This document shows positions 1 to 8,106 of a DNA stretch of 37,181 nt, in pieces. This DNA is from an uncultured Chitinophagaceae bacterium (GTDB taxonomy: Bacteria > Bacteroidota > Bacteroidia > Chitinophagales > Chitinophagaceae). Each line of letters opens with the position of its first letter. The stretch's first letter is position 1. The position numbers were made by a program, and so were the translations under genes. The stretch lies in contig CAMPGT010000008.1 of NCBI GenBank assembly GCA_946885665.1, positions 1 to 37,181 of the forward strand, read 5' to 3'. The notes under the pieces were generated by a model. The model was not told the DNA's origin, ran no database searches, and worked only from the letters and a program-made list of their open reading frames with translations.

Positions 1-2333
1 TTCTGGTTCATGTAAATTTCGCTTTTATAATACAGCGACACTAATGAATATTTCCCATTGGGGAATTTTGAAAGATAGTCTTCAAACTCGGTCACCGCGC
101 CATTGAAGTTGCCGTTGTTGAACTGCACTTCCGCTTCCTGGTAGGCAAGTTCATCTTCCTGCGACGAAGAAATGTCCTTGCCCATTTTCCGTGCGAACTC
201 TACGTATTCCGCGCTTCTCCCTTCATCAATATAAATGGTGCGGGCATTTTCCAGGGCCGATTCGGCCTGGGCAGAATTGGGAAATTGTTCCAGCAGCGTG
301 GTGTATTGATTGAGCGCCTCTTTATTATTGTTTAAATTATAATAAGCGATGCCAAGCCGCAAATGCGCGGTGGGCTTTAATGAAGAAGCGGATTCGTTTA
401 CCACATTCTTCAAAAAAGTAATGGCCTCGCGGTACTGTTCGTTGGCGAGGTACGTGTTGGCTATTTCCATGTTTGCATCGGCACGCAGCGCGGAGGTGGG
501 ATACCTTCTGATCATGGTGGTCAGCAGGTCGATTTTTCTTTTCCCATTGCTCACGCCTTCTATCAATGCCTTTTGAAAAGTAGCGTAATCCGACGACGGC
601 CATGAATAGTCGATCACCTTCGAATAGATTGCGTCTGCTTTGCGGTAGTCGCGGTTCATGTAGTAGCAGTCTGCGGTGCGCAGGAACGCATCCTGCTCCA
701 TCGGCTCCGCATTCAATTTTGGTGTTTTCACAATCTCCTCAAAAAAGCCTGCAGCCTGGTTGTAGTTTTCTTTTTTCAGGTAGCAATAGCCAAGATTGTA
801 TTTTGCGGCCTTCGGCGAAATTTCGCCACTCGGCTGGCTGCTCCTCAGGTAGTCGAAATAATACCTCACGGCTTCGTCAATATTGTTCTGCCTGTAGGCG
901 ATCTCGCCTTTCCAGAACTGCACGAAGGGCAATACCGATTGATTGTTGGGCTGCTTCTCTGCCTTCGTCAGCAGTTCCTTCGCCTCGGCCAGCATGCCGT
1001 CGTTAATGAGTTCCGATGCACGCCCGAACAGTATTCGCGGATACAGTTGGCGGGCCGTTGCAGATGGGTTTTGCATACCATCGATCATCACGAGCGCCTC
1101 GCGGTAGTTGCTGGTATTGGCCAGCACTGCTACAAGCAGGTCCTTTGCCTCGGCATTGTATTCCGATTGCGGAAATTCCTGGATAAACTTCTGCAGTTCC
1201 TTCAGCGCCACGTCCTGGTGACCGAGCTCAAAGGAAAGTTTCCCGTAATTGAACGCTGAAATTTCTTTCTGCTTGGCATTGCTGCTGTTTGTTGAGCAGA
1301 AGAGGAAGGCGTTGCGGGCATTTGCCTTCTGGTTCGTTTTCAGGTAAGCATCGCCCAACAGGTACATGGCGTCCTGCGCCAGTGAATCTTCTTTTCCTCC
1401 CAGTTGCTTGAAGCCCTCGATGGCTTTAGGAAGGTTCTTGGTTTGGTAGTAGCAATAGCTTAATTCATACAGGTCCTGGCGGCTTACCTTCTTTGATTTG
1501 TTCACATATTCTTCGAGGTAAGGCAACGCCTTGTCGAATTGTTTTTTCTCGAAATAGCTATGGCCCACCAGTTGGCGCATTTCCAGGTCGTACACCTGGC
1601 TGCCGCCTTTCAGTTTATCTTCCGCATAGGCCAAAGCCTTATCTTCCTGCTTCAGCGAATACTGGATCGTGGAAATATAATAAGGAACCACTTTCCCGTA
1701 TTGCGGGTGATTCTCGACAATGCGAAACGCTTCGAGCGCATCGCTGTAGTCGCGATCGTAAAAGGCAATAAACCCGTAGTAATAATTGGCGTCTTCGTAA
1801 TTGGGATCTTTCGGCATCTGCCGGATGACGTTGAGCAGGGGCTTGGCCTGCTCGAAGCGTTTAACGGTAAAGTACGAGTAGCCGAGGTGAAATTTCATGA
1901 CGGCTATCTCATCATTCGAAAGGTTAGATATGTTCACATTTTCGAATGCCGCAATCGCTTTGGGATAATCCTGTTTCCTGAAATGGTACTCAGCCAGGTG
2001 GTAGCTCATCATCTGCACCCGCGCGCTGTTGTCTTCGAGGTCCACGAATTCCTGTGCGTTGTATTCGGCGCGCTCTTCGTTCTGCTTAAGGGCACACACA
2101 ATGGTATAGTACCGCACTTCCTGGTAGTTCAGGGCATCATTGCTCCTGTCGGTTTCCCGAAGTCGCAACTGAAGGTCCTTTAATATCGGGTAGGCAAGAC
2201 TGTATTGTTCTTTCTGAAAAAATTCCTTTGCCTGGTTGAAGGAAGCCTGCGGGTCGTTGATGAAACGGGATTGCTGTGCTGATGCGAAGTACGAAAGACC
2301 GATCAACAGGAGTAGTACAGGCGGTTTCTTCAT
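1..2333 (-). CDS. Tetratricopeptide-repeat periplasmic protein, C-terminus missing
   Basis: The reverse-strand frame is open from an ATG at 2333 to the window edge, giving about 777 residues; the C-terminal part lies outside. It begins with a signal peptide (MKKPPVLLLLIGLSYFASAQ), so the mature protein should be exported. The rest is a long run of degenerate helical repeats of about 34-40 residues with TPR-like signatures, such as YYYGFIAFYDRDYSDALEAF, LGYCYLKKENYNQAAGFFEE and LGIAYYNLNNNKEALNQY. TPR arrays are protein-protein interaction scaffolds; large secreted ones of this kind are common in Bacteroidota and mostly uncharacterised. No enzymatic domain is visible. It is divergent from the DoxX gene. 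TPR assignment is firm; partner and role are unknown. Confidence 0.85.
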   Translation of the reverse strand, partial: MKKPPVLLLLIGLSYFASAQQSRFINDPQASFNQAKEFFQKEQYSLAYPILKDLQLRLRETDRSNDALNYQEVRYYTIVCALKQNEERAEYNAQEFVDLEDNSARVQMMSYHLAEYHFRKQDYPKAIAAFENVNISNLSNDEIAVMKFHLGYSYFTVKRFEQAKPLLNVIRQMPKDPNYEDANYYYGFIAFYDRDYSDALEAFRIVENHPQYGKVVPYYISTIQYSLKQEDKALAYAEDKLKGGSQVYDLEMRQLVGHSYFEKKQFDKALPYLEEYVNKSKKVSRQDLYELSYCYYQTKNLPKAIEGFKQLGGKEDSLAQDAMYLLGDAYLKTNQKANARNAFLFCSTNSSNAKQKEISAFNYGKLSFELGHQDVALKELQKFIQEFPQSEYNAEAKDLLVAVLANTSNYREALVMIDGMQNPSATARQLYPRILFGRASELINDGMLAEAKELLTKAEKQPNNQSVLPFVQFWKGEIAYRQNNIDEAVRYYFDYLRSSQPSGEISPKAAKYNLGYCYLKKENYNQAAGFFEEIVKTPKLNAEPMEQDAFLRTADCYYMNRDYRKADAIYSKVIDYSWPSSDYATFQKALIEGVSNGKRKIDLLTTMIRRYPTSALRADANMEIANTYLANEQYREAITFLKNVVNESASSLKPTAHLRLGIAYYNLNNNKEALNQYTTLLEQFPNSAQAESALENARTIYIDEGRSAEYVEFARKMGKDISSSQEDELAYQEAEVQFNNGNFNGAVTEFEDYLSKFPNGKYSLVSLYYKSEIYMNQ

Positions 2334-2374
2334 CTGGAAAATTATTCGTTATAGGTCTTTTGAGACGGCAACGG

Positions 2375-2406
2375 TAAAGATTCTAAATATTTTATTTTTG
2401 ACCAAA
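2375..2406 (-). promoter_or_regulatory. Weak candidate promoter for the TPR gene
   Basis: On the minus strand a TTTG (2406-2403) is followed after 20 nt by AATCTTTA (2382-2375), two mismatches from the Bacteroidota -7 consensus TAnnTTTG. It sits about 42 nt before the ATG at 2333. Spacing is good but the -7 box is poor, so this is only a candidate. Confidence 0.28.
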
Positions 2407-2452
2407 CATCATTCCAAACACGTGTGGATAAATGGGAGGATTAACAATCTTT

Positions 2453-2484
2453 TTTGATAAATTGAGTGCTTTCAAATTCCTTTG
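2453..2484 (+). promoter_or_regulatory. Candidate Bacteroidota promoter for the doxX-cinA operon
   Basis: A TTTG at 2453-2456 and TTCCTTTG at 2477-2484 (one mismatch to TAnnTTTG) are separated by 20 nt, close to the usual spacing of Bacteroidota housekeeping promoters. Transcription would start near 2491, leaving a short leader before the ATG at 2507. Confidence 0.5.
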
Positions 2485-2506
2485 CATTCGAACGTAAAAA
2501 CTAACC

Positions 2507-2914
2507 ATGAAAAAACTGTTCAGTACCAGCCACAGCGCATCTTCTTTTAACCTGGCGATGTTTGTACTACGGGTGGGGGCGGGCATCCTGATGATCCATC
2601 ATGGATACGACAAGCTCGTTCATTTCAACCAGTATTCGCAAAATTTTATACACTTCCTCGGGATGAGCGCCCCGGTCAGTCTCTCACTGGTGATCTTCGC
2701 TGAATTTTTTTGTTCTGTTTTTCTTATGCTCGGGTTATTCACAAGGCTCGCCGCCATACCCCTGATCATTGACGTATCCGTCGCCGTCGTAAAGGGCCAC
2801 AAGATGGATATATTGGGAGAAGGCGAGCATGCCGCGCTTTTTGTACTCATATTTATCATCATTCTCATTTTAGGGCCTGGCAGGATCAGCGTCGACGGAA
2901 TGATAACGAAATAA
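2507..2914 (+). CDS. DoxX family membrane protein
   Basis: This 135-residue protein has the DoxX-family layout of four membrane segments (roughly residues 16-35, 56-76, 79-97 and 108-125). The first helix ends in the typical LRVGAGILMIHHGYDKL stretch and the second contains FAEFFCSVFLMLGLFTRLAA. DoxX proteins are small inner-membrane proteins; members have been linked to thiosulfate:quinone oxidoreductase (DoxD/DoxA) and to redox stress complexes, but most have no known function. It is the first of three same-strand genes with 7 and 12 nt gaps, so co-transcription with the acetyltransferase and cinA is likely. Family assignment is firm; substrate is unknown. Confidence 0.88.
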   Translation: MKKLFSTSHSASSFNLAMFVLRVGAGILMIHHGYDKLVHFNQYSQNFIHFLGMSAPVSLSLVIFAEFFCSVFLMLGLFTRLAAIPLIIDVSVAVVKGHKMDILGEGEHAALFVLIFIIILILGPGRISVDGMITK

Positions 2915-2921
2915 GCAGCCG

Positions 2922-3497
2922 ATGAAGCTAACCGCATTGAAGTCCGATACCATCAGGAAAAGGGGCAGCTATTCATTCAGGTATCTGTTATCGGGCTATT
3001 TTACTGACCGGACATTCAGACCGATGATCACGCTACGGGTGTGCCAGGCTACGCGCGATGCGAAATTTTTCGGCCGGATGGTTCACATTTTTTTCCGGCT
3101 CCTGCATCGCCGGGCCTGCAACAAGGCCGGCATAGACCTGCCCTGGAAAACAAAAATCGACGGAGGTTTTGCGCTTGTACACGGGTGGGGCGTGGTGGTG
3201 AACGGACGTTCGATCATCGGCAAAAACGTTACCTTCTTCAACGGTGTTACATTAGGTAAAAGGGAACGGATCGCAAAAGACGGAACGCGCTCGAACGAAT
3301 ATCCTGTAATTGAAGATGAAGTGTGGGTGGGTCCGCATGCGATCATTGTGGGCGGTGTGGTGATCGGCAGAGGATCACGGGTGGGCGGCGGCGCTTTTGT
3401 AACCGGGAACGTTCCGCCCTACTCCACTGTTGTGGGCAATCCCGCAACGGTGGTGAAAACAGGCGGCATGCCGGATGTAAAGAACCCGGCGCCATAA
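2922..3497 (+). CDS. Serine acetyltransferase-like hexapeptide-repeat acyltransferase
   Basis: The 191-residue product ends in a left-handed beta-helix domain (about residues 80-180) built from hexapeptide repeats such as VVVNGR, SIIGKN, VWVGPH, VVIGRG and GSRVGG, closing with YSTVVGNPATVV. This is the CysE/NodL-type acetyl-CoA-dependent acetyltransferase fold. His87 in the HGWG motif and His139 are candidates for the catalytic base by comparison with serine acetyltransferases, together with the NGVTLG turn. The N-terminal 75 residues are basic and lack the full CysE helical domain, so the acceptor may be a sugar or another hydroxyl rather than serine. It begins 7 nt after the DoxX gene. Acyltransferase is firm; substrate is not. 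Confidence 0.8.
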   Translation: MKLTALKSDTIRKRGSYSFRYLLSGYFTDRTFRPMITLRVCQATRDAKFFGRMVHIFFRLLHRRACNKAGIDLPWKTKIDGGFALVHGWGVVVNGRSIIGKNVTFFNGVTLGKRERIAKDGTRSNEYPVIEDEVWVGPHAIIVGGVVIGRGSRVGGGAFVTGNVPPYSTVVGNPATVVKTGGMPDVKNPAP

Positions 3498-3509
3498 ATT
3501 TTACTAGCT

Positions 3510-4766
3510 ATGGATAACGAACCGGTGATGACTTCCATCATCACTATTGGAGACGAACTGATGATTGGCCAGGTGATCGATACCAACAGTGCATGGATTG
3601 GCCGGCAACTGAACGAACAGGGATTTTGGGTGAGAAAAAGAGTTGCCGTTGGCGACAACGCCGCGGAGATACGCGAAGCCCTCGACGAGGAAAGACGGCA
3701 CTCCAAAATAATATTGATCACAGGCGGCCTCGGCCCTACGGCCGATGACATTACAAAACCTCTTTTGTGTGAATATTTCGGGAGCAGGCTGATCGTCAAC
3801 CAGGATGTGCTGGAACACGTGCGGCACCTCTTTGAAGATGTCTTTAAACGGCCCTTCACCGACATAAACAGGAAGCAGGCTGAAGTTCCCGAAGCCTGCA
3901 CCGTGATTCACAATGCACGGGGAACCGCACCGGGCATGCTTTTCGAAAAAGACGGCGCGGTGTTTATTTCCATGCCCGGCGTACCCTACGAGATGCAGGG
4001 CATGATGACCACCACGGTAATTCCGCTGCTCAAAGAAAAGTTTACGCCGGCAGCGATACTGCACAGAACACTGCTGACGGTGGGCATTGGAGAATCGGCG
4101 CTGGCCGAACACATCCACAACTGGGAAATGGCCCTGCCGCCCTATTTAAAACTGGCCTACCTGCCCGGCCACGGCATGGTTCGTTTACGTATAACCGGCA
4201 CCGGTAGTAACCGCGAGGCGCTTGCGCGTGAGATAGACGGCCGGTTTTCGGTGCTGAAAAAAAATGTCGCCACATGGATGGTAACGGATGAAGATCTTAC
4301 GATGGCGCAGGTGGTGAGCAGGTTGCTGAGGGAAAAGAATAAGACACTGTGCACCGCCGAAAGTTGCACAGGTGGATATATTGCGCACCTGATCACCAGC
4401 ATCCCCGGATCTTCTTCGATCTTCAGGGGCAGCGTGGTGAGTTATGCAAACGGCGTGAAGACGGATGTGTTGCAGGTAAACCCGCAGACGATCGAATCGT
4501 TTGGCGCGGTGAGTGAAGAAACAGTAAAGGAAATGGTGAAAGGAGGGATCGCCGCATTGAAAGCCGACTACTGTATTGCCACGTCGGGCATCATGGGTCC
4601 CGATGGCGGCAGCGAGGCGAAGCCGGTGGGAACGGTTTGGGTGGCGGTTGGTGACAGGGATAGTGTGGTAACGCACCGTTTTCAGTTCCGGTTTGACCGC
4701 ATGCGCAACATCGAGACCACGGCGATGCAGGCGTTGAATTTGCTGAGGAAGAAGATGGGGGAGTGA
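3510..4766 (+). CDS. cinA: CinA family protein (nicotinamide-nucleotide amidohydrolase)
   Basis: The 418-residue product has both CinA domains. Residues about 8-175 form the MoCF-biosynthesis-like (COG1058) domain with GDELMIGQVIDTNSAW, the phosphate-binding loop TGGLGPTADD at 71-80, GTAPGM and PGVPYEM. Residues about 260-415 form the PncC amidase domain with TAESCTGG (near 281-288) and SGIMGPDGG with the following GTVW motif. PncC deamidates nicotinamide mononucleotide to nicotinic acid mononucleotide in NAD recycling; the N-terminal domain acts as ADP-ribose pyrophosphatase in characterised homologues. The start used is the first ATG at 3510; family members often begin near MTSIITIGDE, so the ATG at 3528 is also possible. 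A terminator follows. Confidence 0.93.
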   Translation: MDNEPVMTSIITIGDELMIGQVIDTNSAWIGRQLNEQGFWVRKRVAVGDNAAEIREALDEERRHSKIILITGGLGPTADDITKPLLCEYFGSRLIVNQDVLEHVRHLFEDVFKRPFTDINRKQAEVPEACTVIHNARGTAPGMLFEKDGAVFISMPGVPYEMQGMMTTTVIPLLKEKFTPAAILHRTLLTVGIGESALAEHIHNWEMALPPYLKLAYLPGHGMVRLRITGTGSNREALAREIDGRFSVLKKNVATWMVTDEDLTMAQVVSRLLREKNKTLCTAESCTGGYIAHLITSIPGSSSIFRGSVVSYANGVKTDVLQVNPQTIESFGAVSEETVKEMVKGGIAALKADYCIATSGIMGPDGGSEAKPVGTVWVAVGDRDSVVTHRFQFRFDRMRNIETTAMQALNLLRKKMGE

Positions 4767-4832
4767 GGGCGAAAGGGCAAAGGGGAGACGCAATATTTTT
4801 CAATTTAAAAAGATTTCGCGCACAGTGCGCCG

Positions 4833-4854
4833 CTAACACCCGTTAGTTTTTTTT
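4833..4854 (+). terminator. Rho-independent terminator after cinA
   Basis: CTAAC (4833-4837) and GTTAG (4842-4846) form a 5-bp stem with an ACCC loop, followed directly by eight T residues (4847-4854). A second small hairpin (GCGCA/TGCGC) lies just upstream. The stem is short, but the U-tract is strong and the position, between cinA and the E2 gene, fits. Confidence 0.55.
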
Positions 4855-4884
4855 CGCCTTAGAAAATGCAATTCCTTACTTTTG
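4852..4884 (+). promoter_or_regulatory. Candidate promoter for the E2 acyltransferase gene
   Basis: TACTTTTG at 4877-4884 is an exact TAnnTTTG -7 box, 28 nt before the ATG at 4912. The -33 region is TTTC (4852-4855), one mismatch from TTTG, with a 21-nt spacer. It overlaps the U-tract of the preceding terminator. Confidence 0.55.
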
Positions 4885-4911
4885 TCCGGAACAAATATCT
4901 AATCCACTGTT

Positions 4912-6255
4912 ATGGCCATAGTTGACCTGGTAATGCCAAAATTGGGAGAAAGTATTATGGAAGCCACCATTCTGAAGTGGCACAAGAATCCCGGCGACAC
5001 CATCGCAATGGATGAAACAGTGTTGGATATCGCTACCGACAAGGTAGACAGTGAAGTGCCCTCGAGCGTTGAAGGCGTGCTGCATGAACAACTTTACCAG
5101 GTAAACGATGTGGTGCCGGTGGGCGCCATCATCGCCCGCATACAAACGGAAGCCGCCGAACCGGTTCATACCGCACCGCAGCCTGCTCCGGTTGAAGCAT
5201 CCGCCGGACCCGAACCCGCGCAGCCCAAGCCTTCCTTTTCAAACGCTTCGCAAAGACCAACAGCAGGCACCAACCGCTTTTACTCCCCGCTGGTGCTGAA
5301 TATTGCCGCCAACGAAGGAGTGAGCATGCAGGAACTGGAATCTATCCCCGGCACCGGCAATGAAGGCCGGGTTACCAAGAGGGATATTCTTCAATATGTA
5401 GTGGACCGTAAATCGGCCAACGGCGATGGCAAACACGCAACGGACCGCCGCAACACTGAATATGCCACCGTAGAAGTGATCAACGAACCGGTTCACCATT
5501 ACCAGCCCATCGCGGCTCCGCAGCAGCCGCCCGCTGTTTACACCGGCAACGTGGAGATCATCGAAATGGACAGGATGCGGAAGATGATCGCCAGGCACAT
5601 GGTGGAAAGCATACACACGAGCGCACATGTAACGAGTTTCGCCGAAGCCGATGTTACGAATATGGTTATGTGGAGAGAAAAGGTGAAGAAGGAATTTGAA
5701 AGAAGAGAGAACGAGAAGATCACCTTCACTCCTTTGTTCATCGAAGCGGTTATCCGCTGCATCAAGAAATATCCGTGGCTGAACAGCAGCGTGGATGGAG
5801 AACGGCTTATCGTAAAGAAAGATATCAATATAGGCATGGCCACTGCCCTGCCCTCCGGTAACCTGATCGTTCCCGTTATCCGCAACGCCGACCAGTTGAA
5901 TCTCGTGGGACTTACCCGCCAGGTGAATCGGCTCGCCAACGATGCACGTTCAAATAAATTGAGGCCGGATGACACTGCGGATGGAACGTTTACTTTAACC
6001 AATGTGGGTTCATTCGGCAGCATTATGGGTACGCCCATAATCAATCAGCCGCAGGTAGCGATCCTCGCCGTTGGCGCTATCAAGAAAAAACCGGTAGTGA
6101 TTGAAACTGCACAGGGGGATTCCATCGCCATCAGGCACATGATGATCCTTTCACTGTCTTATGACCACCGCATCATTGACGGTGCATTGGGCTCCACTTT
6201 CCTCAACGCCATAGCGAAAGAGCTGGAGAATTTTGATGCGGAAAGGGAGATTTGA
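4912..6255 (+). CDS. 2-oxo acid dehydrogenase complex dihydrolipoamide acyltransferase (E2)
   Basis: The 447-residue protein has the standard E2 order. An N-terminal lipoyl domain (residues 1-80) carries the lipoylation site DIATDKVDSEVP with Lys44 as the modified residue. A Pro/Ala-rich linker follows, then a peripheral subunit-binding domain (about 123-165, containing YSPLVLNIAANEGV and GNEGRVTKRDIL). A second linker leads to the CoA-dependent acyltransferase domain (about 210-447) with the catalytic SYDHRIIDG motif, His419 and Asp423. It transfers acyl groups from lipoamide to CoA. The DKVDSEV lipoyl motif is commonest in branched-chain and 2-oxoglutarate-type E2s, but the substrate cannot be fixed from sequence. 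E1 and E3 genes are not adjacent; the gene appears monocistronic. Confidence 0.93.
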   Translation: MAIVDLVMPKLGESIMEATILKWHKNPGDTIAMDETVLDIATDKVDSEVPSSVEGVLHEQLYQVNDVVPVGAIIARIQTEAAEPVHTAPQPAPVEASAGPEPAQPKPSFSNASQRPTAGTNRFYSPLVLNIAANEGVSMQELESIPGTGNEGRVTKRDILQYVVDRKSANGDGKHATDRRNTEYATVEVINEPVHHYQPIAAPQQPPAVYTGNVEIIEMDRMRKMIARHMVESIHTSAHVTSFAEADVTNMVMWREKVKKEFERRENEKITFTPLFIEAVIRCIKKYPWLNSSVDGERLIVKKDINIGMATALPSGNLIVPVIRNADQLNLVGLTRQVNRLANDARSNKLRPDDTADGTFTLTNVGSFGSIMGTPIINQPQVAILAVGAIKKKPVVIETAQGDSIAIRHMMILSLSYDHRIIDGALGSTFLNAIAKELENFDAEREI

Positions 6256-6270
6256 GAAGAGGGCTAAGGG

Positions 6271-6323
6271 CAATCGGCAATCGGCAATGAACTTCAGTTT
6301 TAAGTTTTAAGTTTTAAGTTTTA
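6271..6323. repeat. Heptanucleotide tandem repeats (CAATCGG and AGTTTTA)
   Basis: CAATCGG is repeated 2.6 times from 6271 to 6289, and AGTTTTA is repeated four times without error from 6296 to 6323. Both have a 7-bp unit. They lie just after the E2 stop codon in a convergent spacer and encode nothing visible. Confidence 0.85.
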
Positions 6324-6347
6324 CCTGAAGGGCAAAGGTCCACCCCC

Positions 6348-6377
6348 GGCGCTTCGCGCCACCCCCGCCAGCGGGGG
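6348..6377. repeat. Two adjacent GC-rich hairpins
   Basis: GGCGC-TTC-GCGCC (6348-6360) is immediately followed by the palindrome CCCCCGC-CA-GCGGGGG (6362-6377). Both would fold strongly in RNA or extruded DNA. They may stop transcription from either of the convergent genes around them, although no U-tract follows directly. Confidence 0.6.
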
Positions 6378-6420
6378 ATACCAAGTAGCAACACTTAAAA
6401 TAAAAAAGAAAAAATATTTC

Positions 6421-6451
6421 CCCACCCTGAGGGAGGGGTCAGGGGGTTGGG
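6421..6451. repeat. REP-like palindromic element, copy A
   Basis: CCCA/TGGG (6421-6424 with 6448-6451) and CCCTGA/TCAGGG (6425-6430 with 6439-6444) pair into a 10-bp stem with a 3-nt bulge and a G-rich 8-nt loop. A related copy in the opposite orientation occurs at 23726-23763; both keep the arms CCCCCT and AGGGTGGG. This suggests a dispersed intergenic palindromic repeat family. Confidence 0.6.
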
Positions 6452-6480
6452 AAGATCCGAAATTAAAGAACTTGTGAAAC

Positions 6481-6584
6481 TGAAGACGTGAGACGGGAGA
6501 CGGGAAACGTGAAACAGGAGACGGGAAACGTGAGACGGGAGATGGCTTTAACTTTTAACTTTTAACTTTTAAGTTTTAAGTTTT
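6481..6584. repeat. Heptanucleotide tandem repeats (GGGARAC-like and AACTTTT/AAGTTTT)
   Basis: Nine in-phase 7-bp units of the form GKGARAC occupy 6481-6543. After a 6-nt break, five more exact heptads follow: AACTTTT three times (6550-6570), then AAGTTTT twice (6571-6584). The last array abuts the stop codon of the reverse-strand gene at 6585. No reading frame or promoter is apparent. Confidence 0.85.
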
Positions 6585-7307
6585 CTAAGCCGCACTAATA
6601 TATCTCACCAAAGATCTCTTGGCAACGGGAAGCAGCGTCTCATCGATCGGGAAGGCAAGGCCGGTTTCAATACAATACACCGCAGGATTCGGCAAATCTT
6701 TTTTCATTCTCAGCAACTCAGTCTTGATATTTTCATACGTGTTTACAATGCCGCGGCTCCAGTCATTGATATGCTCCGTTTTAATGGACCGGTATTTTTC
6801 ATCCTGCTGGTGAAAGATACTCAGGCTGTACTGGTACACCCTCGTTCTCTTGTGTTTCATTTCAGAAAGAAAAAAATACCCTTCGTTGATCTCCAGCGGC
6901 ACAATGCCGACAGGAAAAATATTCAGTTGCGTTTCAACAAATTCATAAATCTCGGTGCCATTGGAAATGGTGCTCTTTATTTCATCGGCCGAATAATTGA
7001 TGATGTCTTCCAGTTCAAGCATCAGCTCATCATCCCCGATCATCTGCTCATACAGCATCTGCAATTTTTCCATTTGAATCATGGATAACTTTTTCGGGAA
7101 CTGCTCCTGCAGGTATTTCTTGTTTTCCCTGAATGCAACGAGATTATTGTAGTGAAAAATGATGTCGGCAAGCTGAGGGTAAAGCTTGTTTTCTCCGAAG
7201 TATTTGTTTACTTCCTGCAAATACGCCAGCAGCGTATATTTTTTAAGCTCAAAATCTATGTAACCATCTGCGAACCATGTTTCGGAGAGTGTTTTCATAA
7301 GTTGCAT
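6585..7307 (-). CDS. Hypothetical protein, 240 aa, no recognised domain
   Basis: I do not recognise this protein. It is a soluble-looking, mostly helical, mildly acidic sequence of 240 residues with many Tyr, Lys, Glu and Leu residues, no signal peptide and no membrane segment. The N-terminal half (for example ELKKYTLLAYLQEVNKYF) and the middle (IQMEKLQMLYEQMIGDDELM) look like amphipathic helices. The C-terminal half, ending in ETGLAFPIDETLLPVAKRSL, may be a small alpha/beta domain. The start is the first ATG at 7307; an in-frame ATG at 7298 (MKTLSE) is equally possible. It lies 52 nt after the GT2 gene on the same strand and its stop codon adjoins a heptad-repeat array. Confidence 0.75.
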   Translation of the reverse strand: MQLMKTLSETWFADGYIDFELKKYTLLAYLQEVNKYFGENKLYPQLADIIFHYNNLVAFRENKKYLQEQFPKKLSMIQMEKLQMLYEQMIGDDELMLELEDIINYSADEIKSTISNGTEIYEFVETQLNIFPVGIVPLEINEGYFFLSEMKHKRTRVYQYSLSIFHQQDEKYRSIKTEHINDWSRGIVNTYENIKTELLRMKKDLPNPAVYCIETGLAFPIDETLLPVAKRSLVRYISAA

Positions 7308-7359
7308 TTAGTAAGAAAATCCTACTATCAATTTAAGCTTAAAAATCAGAAGTTAAAAG

Positions 7360-8106
7360 TTAAATGTGAAGAATTTCGTCTTTCCTGTAGTCCTTGAACA
7401 AGCTGTACCATCTCATTTTCAGTACACCCAAAATGCCTTCTTTAACGATGCCCTTATGCATCTTCGACACACCAAACTTTCTGTCCTGGAAAATGATGGG
7501 CACCTCCACAATTTTGAAACCAAGCTTCCAGGCGGCAAATTTCATTTCTATCTGGAAAGCATAGCCGAGAAAGTGGATCTCATCGAGGTTGATGCTATTG
7601 AGCACTTTCTTTTTGTAACAGATGAATCCCGCAGTGGTGTCTTTAACCGGCATCCAGGTGATGAGCCTTGTGTAGATGGAGCCGCCCTTCGAGAGCAAGA
7701 TGCGGTTTTTGGGCCAGTGAACCGTTCCTCCACCCTTCACATATCTCGAACCGATGGCCACATCGGCGCCGCCGCTGCAACACGCATCATAAAGCCTCAC
7801 CAGGTCGGCGGGATCATGCGAAAAATCGGCATCCATTTCAAAGACGTAGTCATACCCTCTCTCCAGCGCCCACTTGAAACCGTGAATGTAAGCGGTGCCG
7901 AGGCCCGACTTTCCCGTGCGTTCTTCGAGAAAAAGGGAGGCCGGATATTCGGCGATGAGCTCTTTCACGATGGCGGCGGTGCCATCGGGAGAACCATCGT
8001 CAATCACCAGCACATGGAAATTCTGTTGAATGGCCATGATTGCCCTGATGATGGGGGAAATATTTTCCTTCTCATTATAGGTAGGTATAATGACGAGCTT
8101 TTCCAA
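7360..8106 (-). CDS. Polyprenol-phosphate mannosyltransferase-like GT2 glycosyltransferase
   Basis: The 248-residue enzyme is a GT-A family 2 glycosyltransferase of the Dpm1 group. It shows IIPTYNEKENI at the N-terminus, VIDDGSPDGT (33-43), the metal-binding DAD in FEMDADFSHDP (92-94), GSRYVKGG, and the late FQDRKFGVSKM motif typical of dolichol-phosphate mannose synthases. It would transfer a sugar from a GDP- or UDP-sugar to polyprenyl phosphate at the inner face of the membrane. There is no C-terminal membrane domain, so it is the short soluble type. The start must be the TTG at 8106: it directly follows the in-frame TAA stop of the exonuclease, and it gives the expected family N-terminus. 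The two genes abut with no spacer. Confidence 0.88.
   Translation of the reverse strand: MEKLVIIPTYNEKENISPIIRAIMAIQQNFHVLVIDDGSPDGTAAIVKELIAEYPASLFLEERTGKSGLGTAYIHGFKWALERGYDYVFEMDADFSHDPADLVRLYDACCSGGADVAIGSRYVKGGGTVHWPKNRILLSKGGSIYTRLITWMPVKDTTAGFICYKKKVLNSINLDEIHFLGYAFQIEMKFAAWKLGFKIVEVPIIFQDRKFGVSKMHKGIVKEGILGVLKMRWYSLFKDYRKDEILHI

Noticed and set aside
6256..6584. CRISPR array
   Set aside because: The repeats are only 7 bp with no spacers between them, and there are no cas genes.
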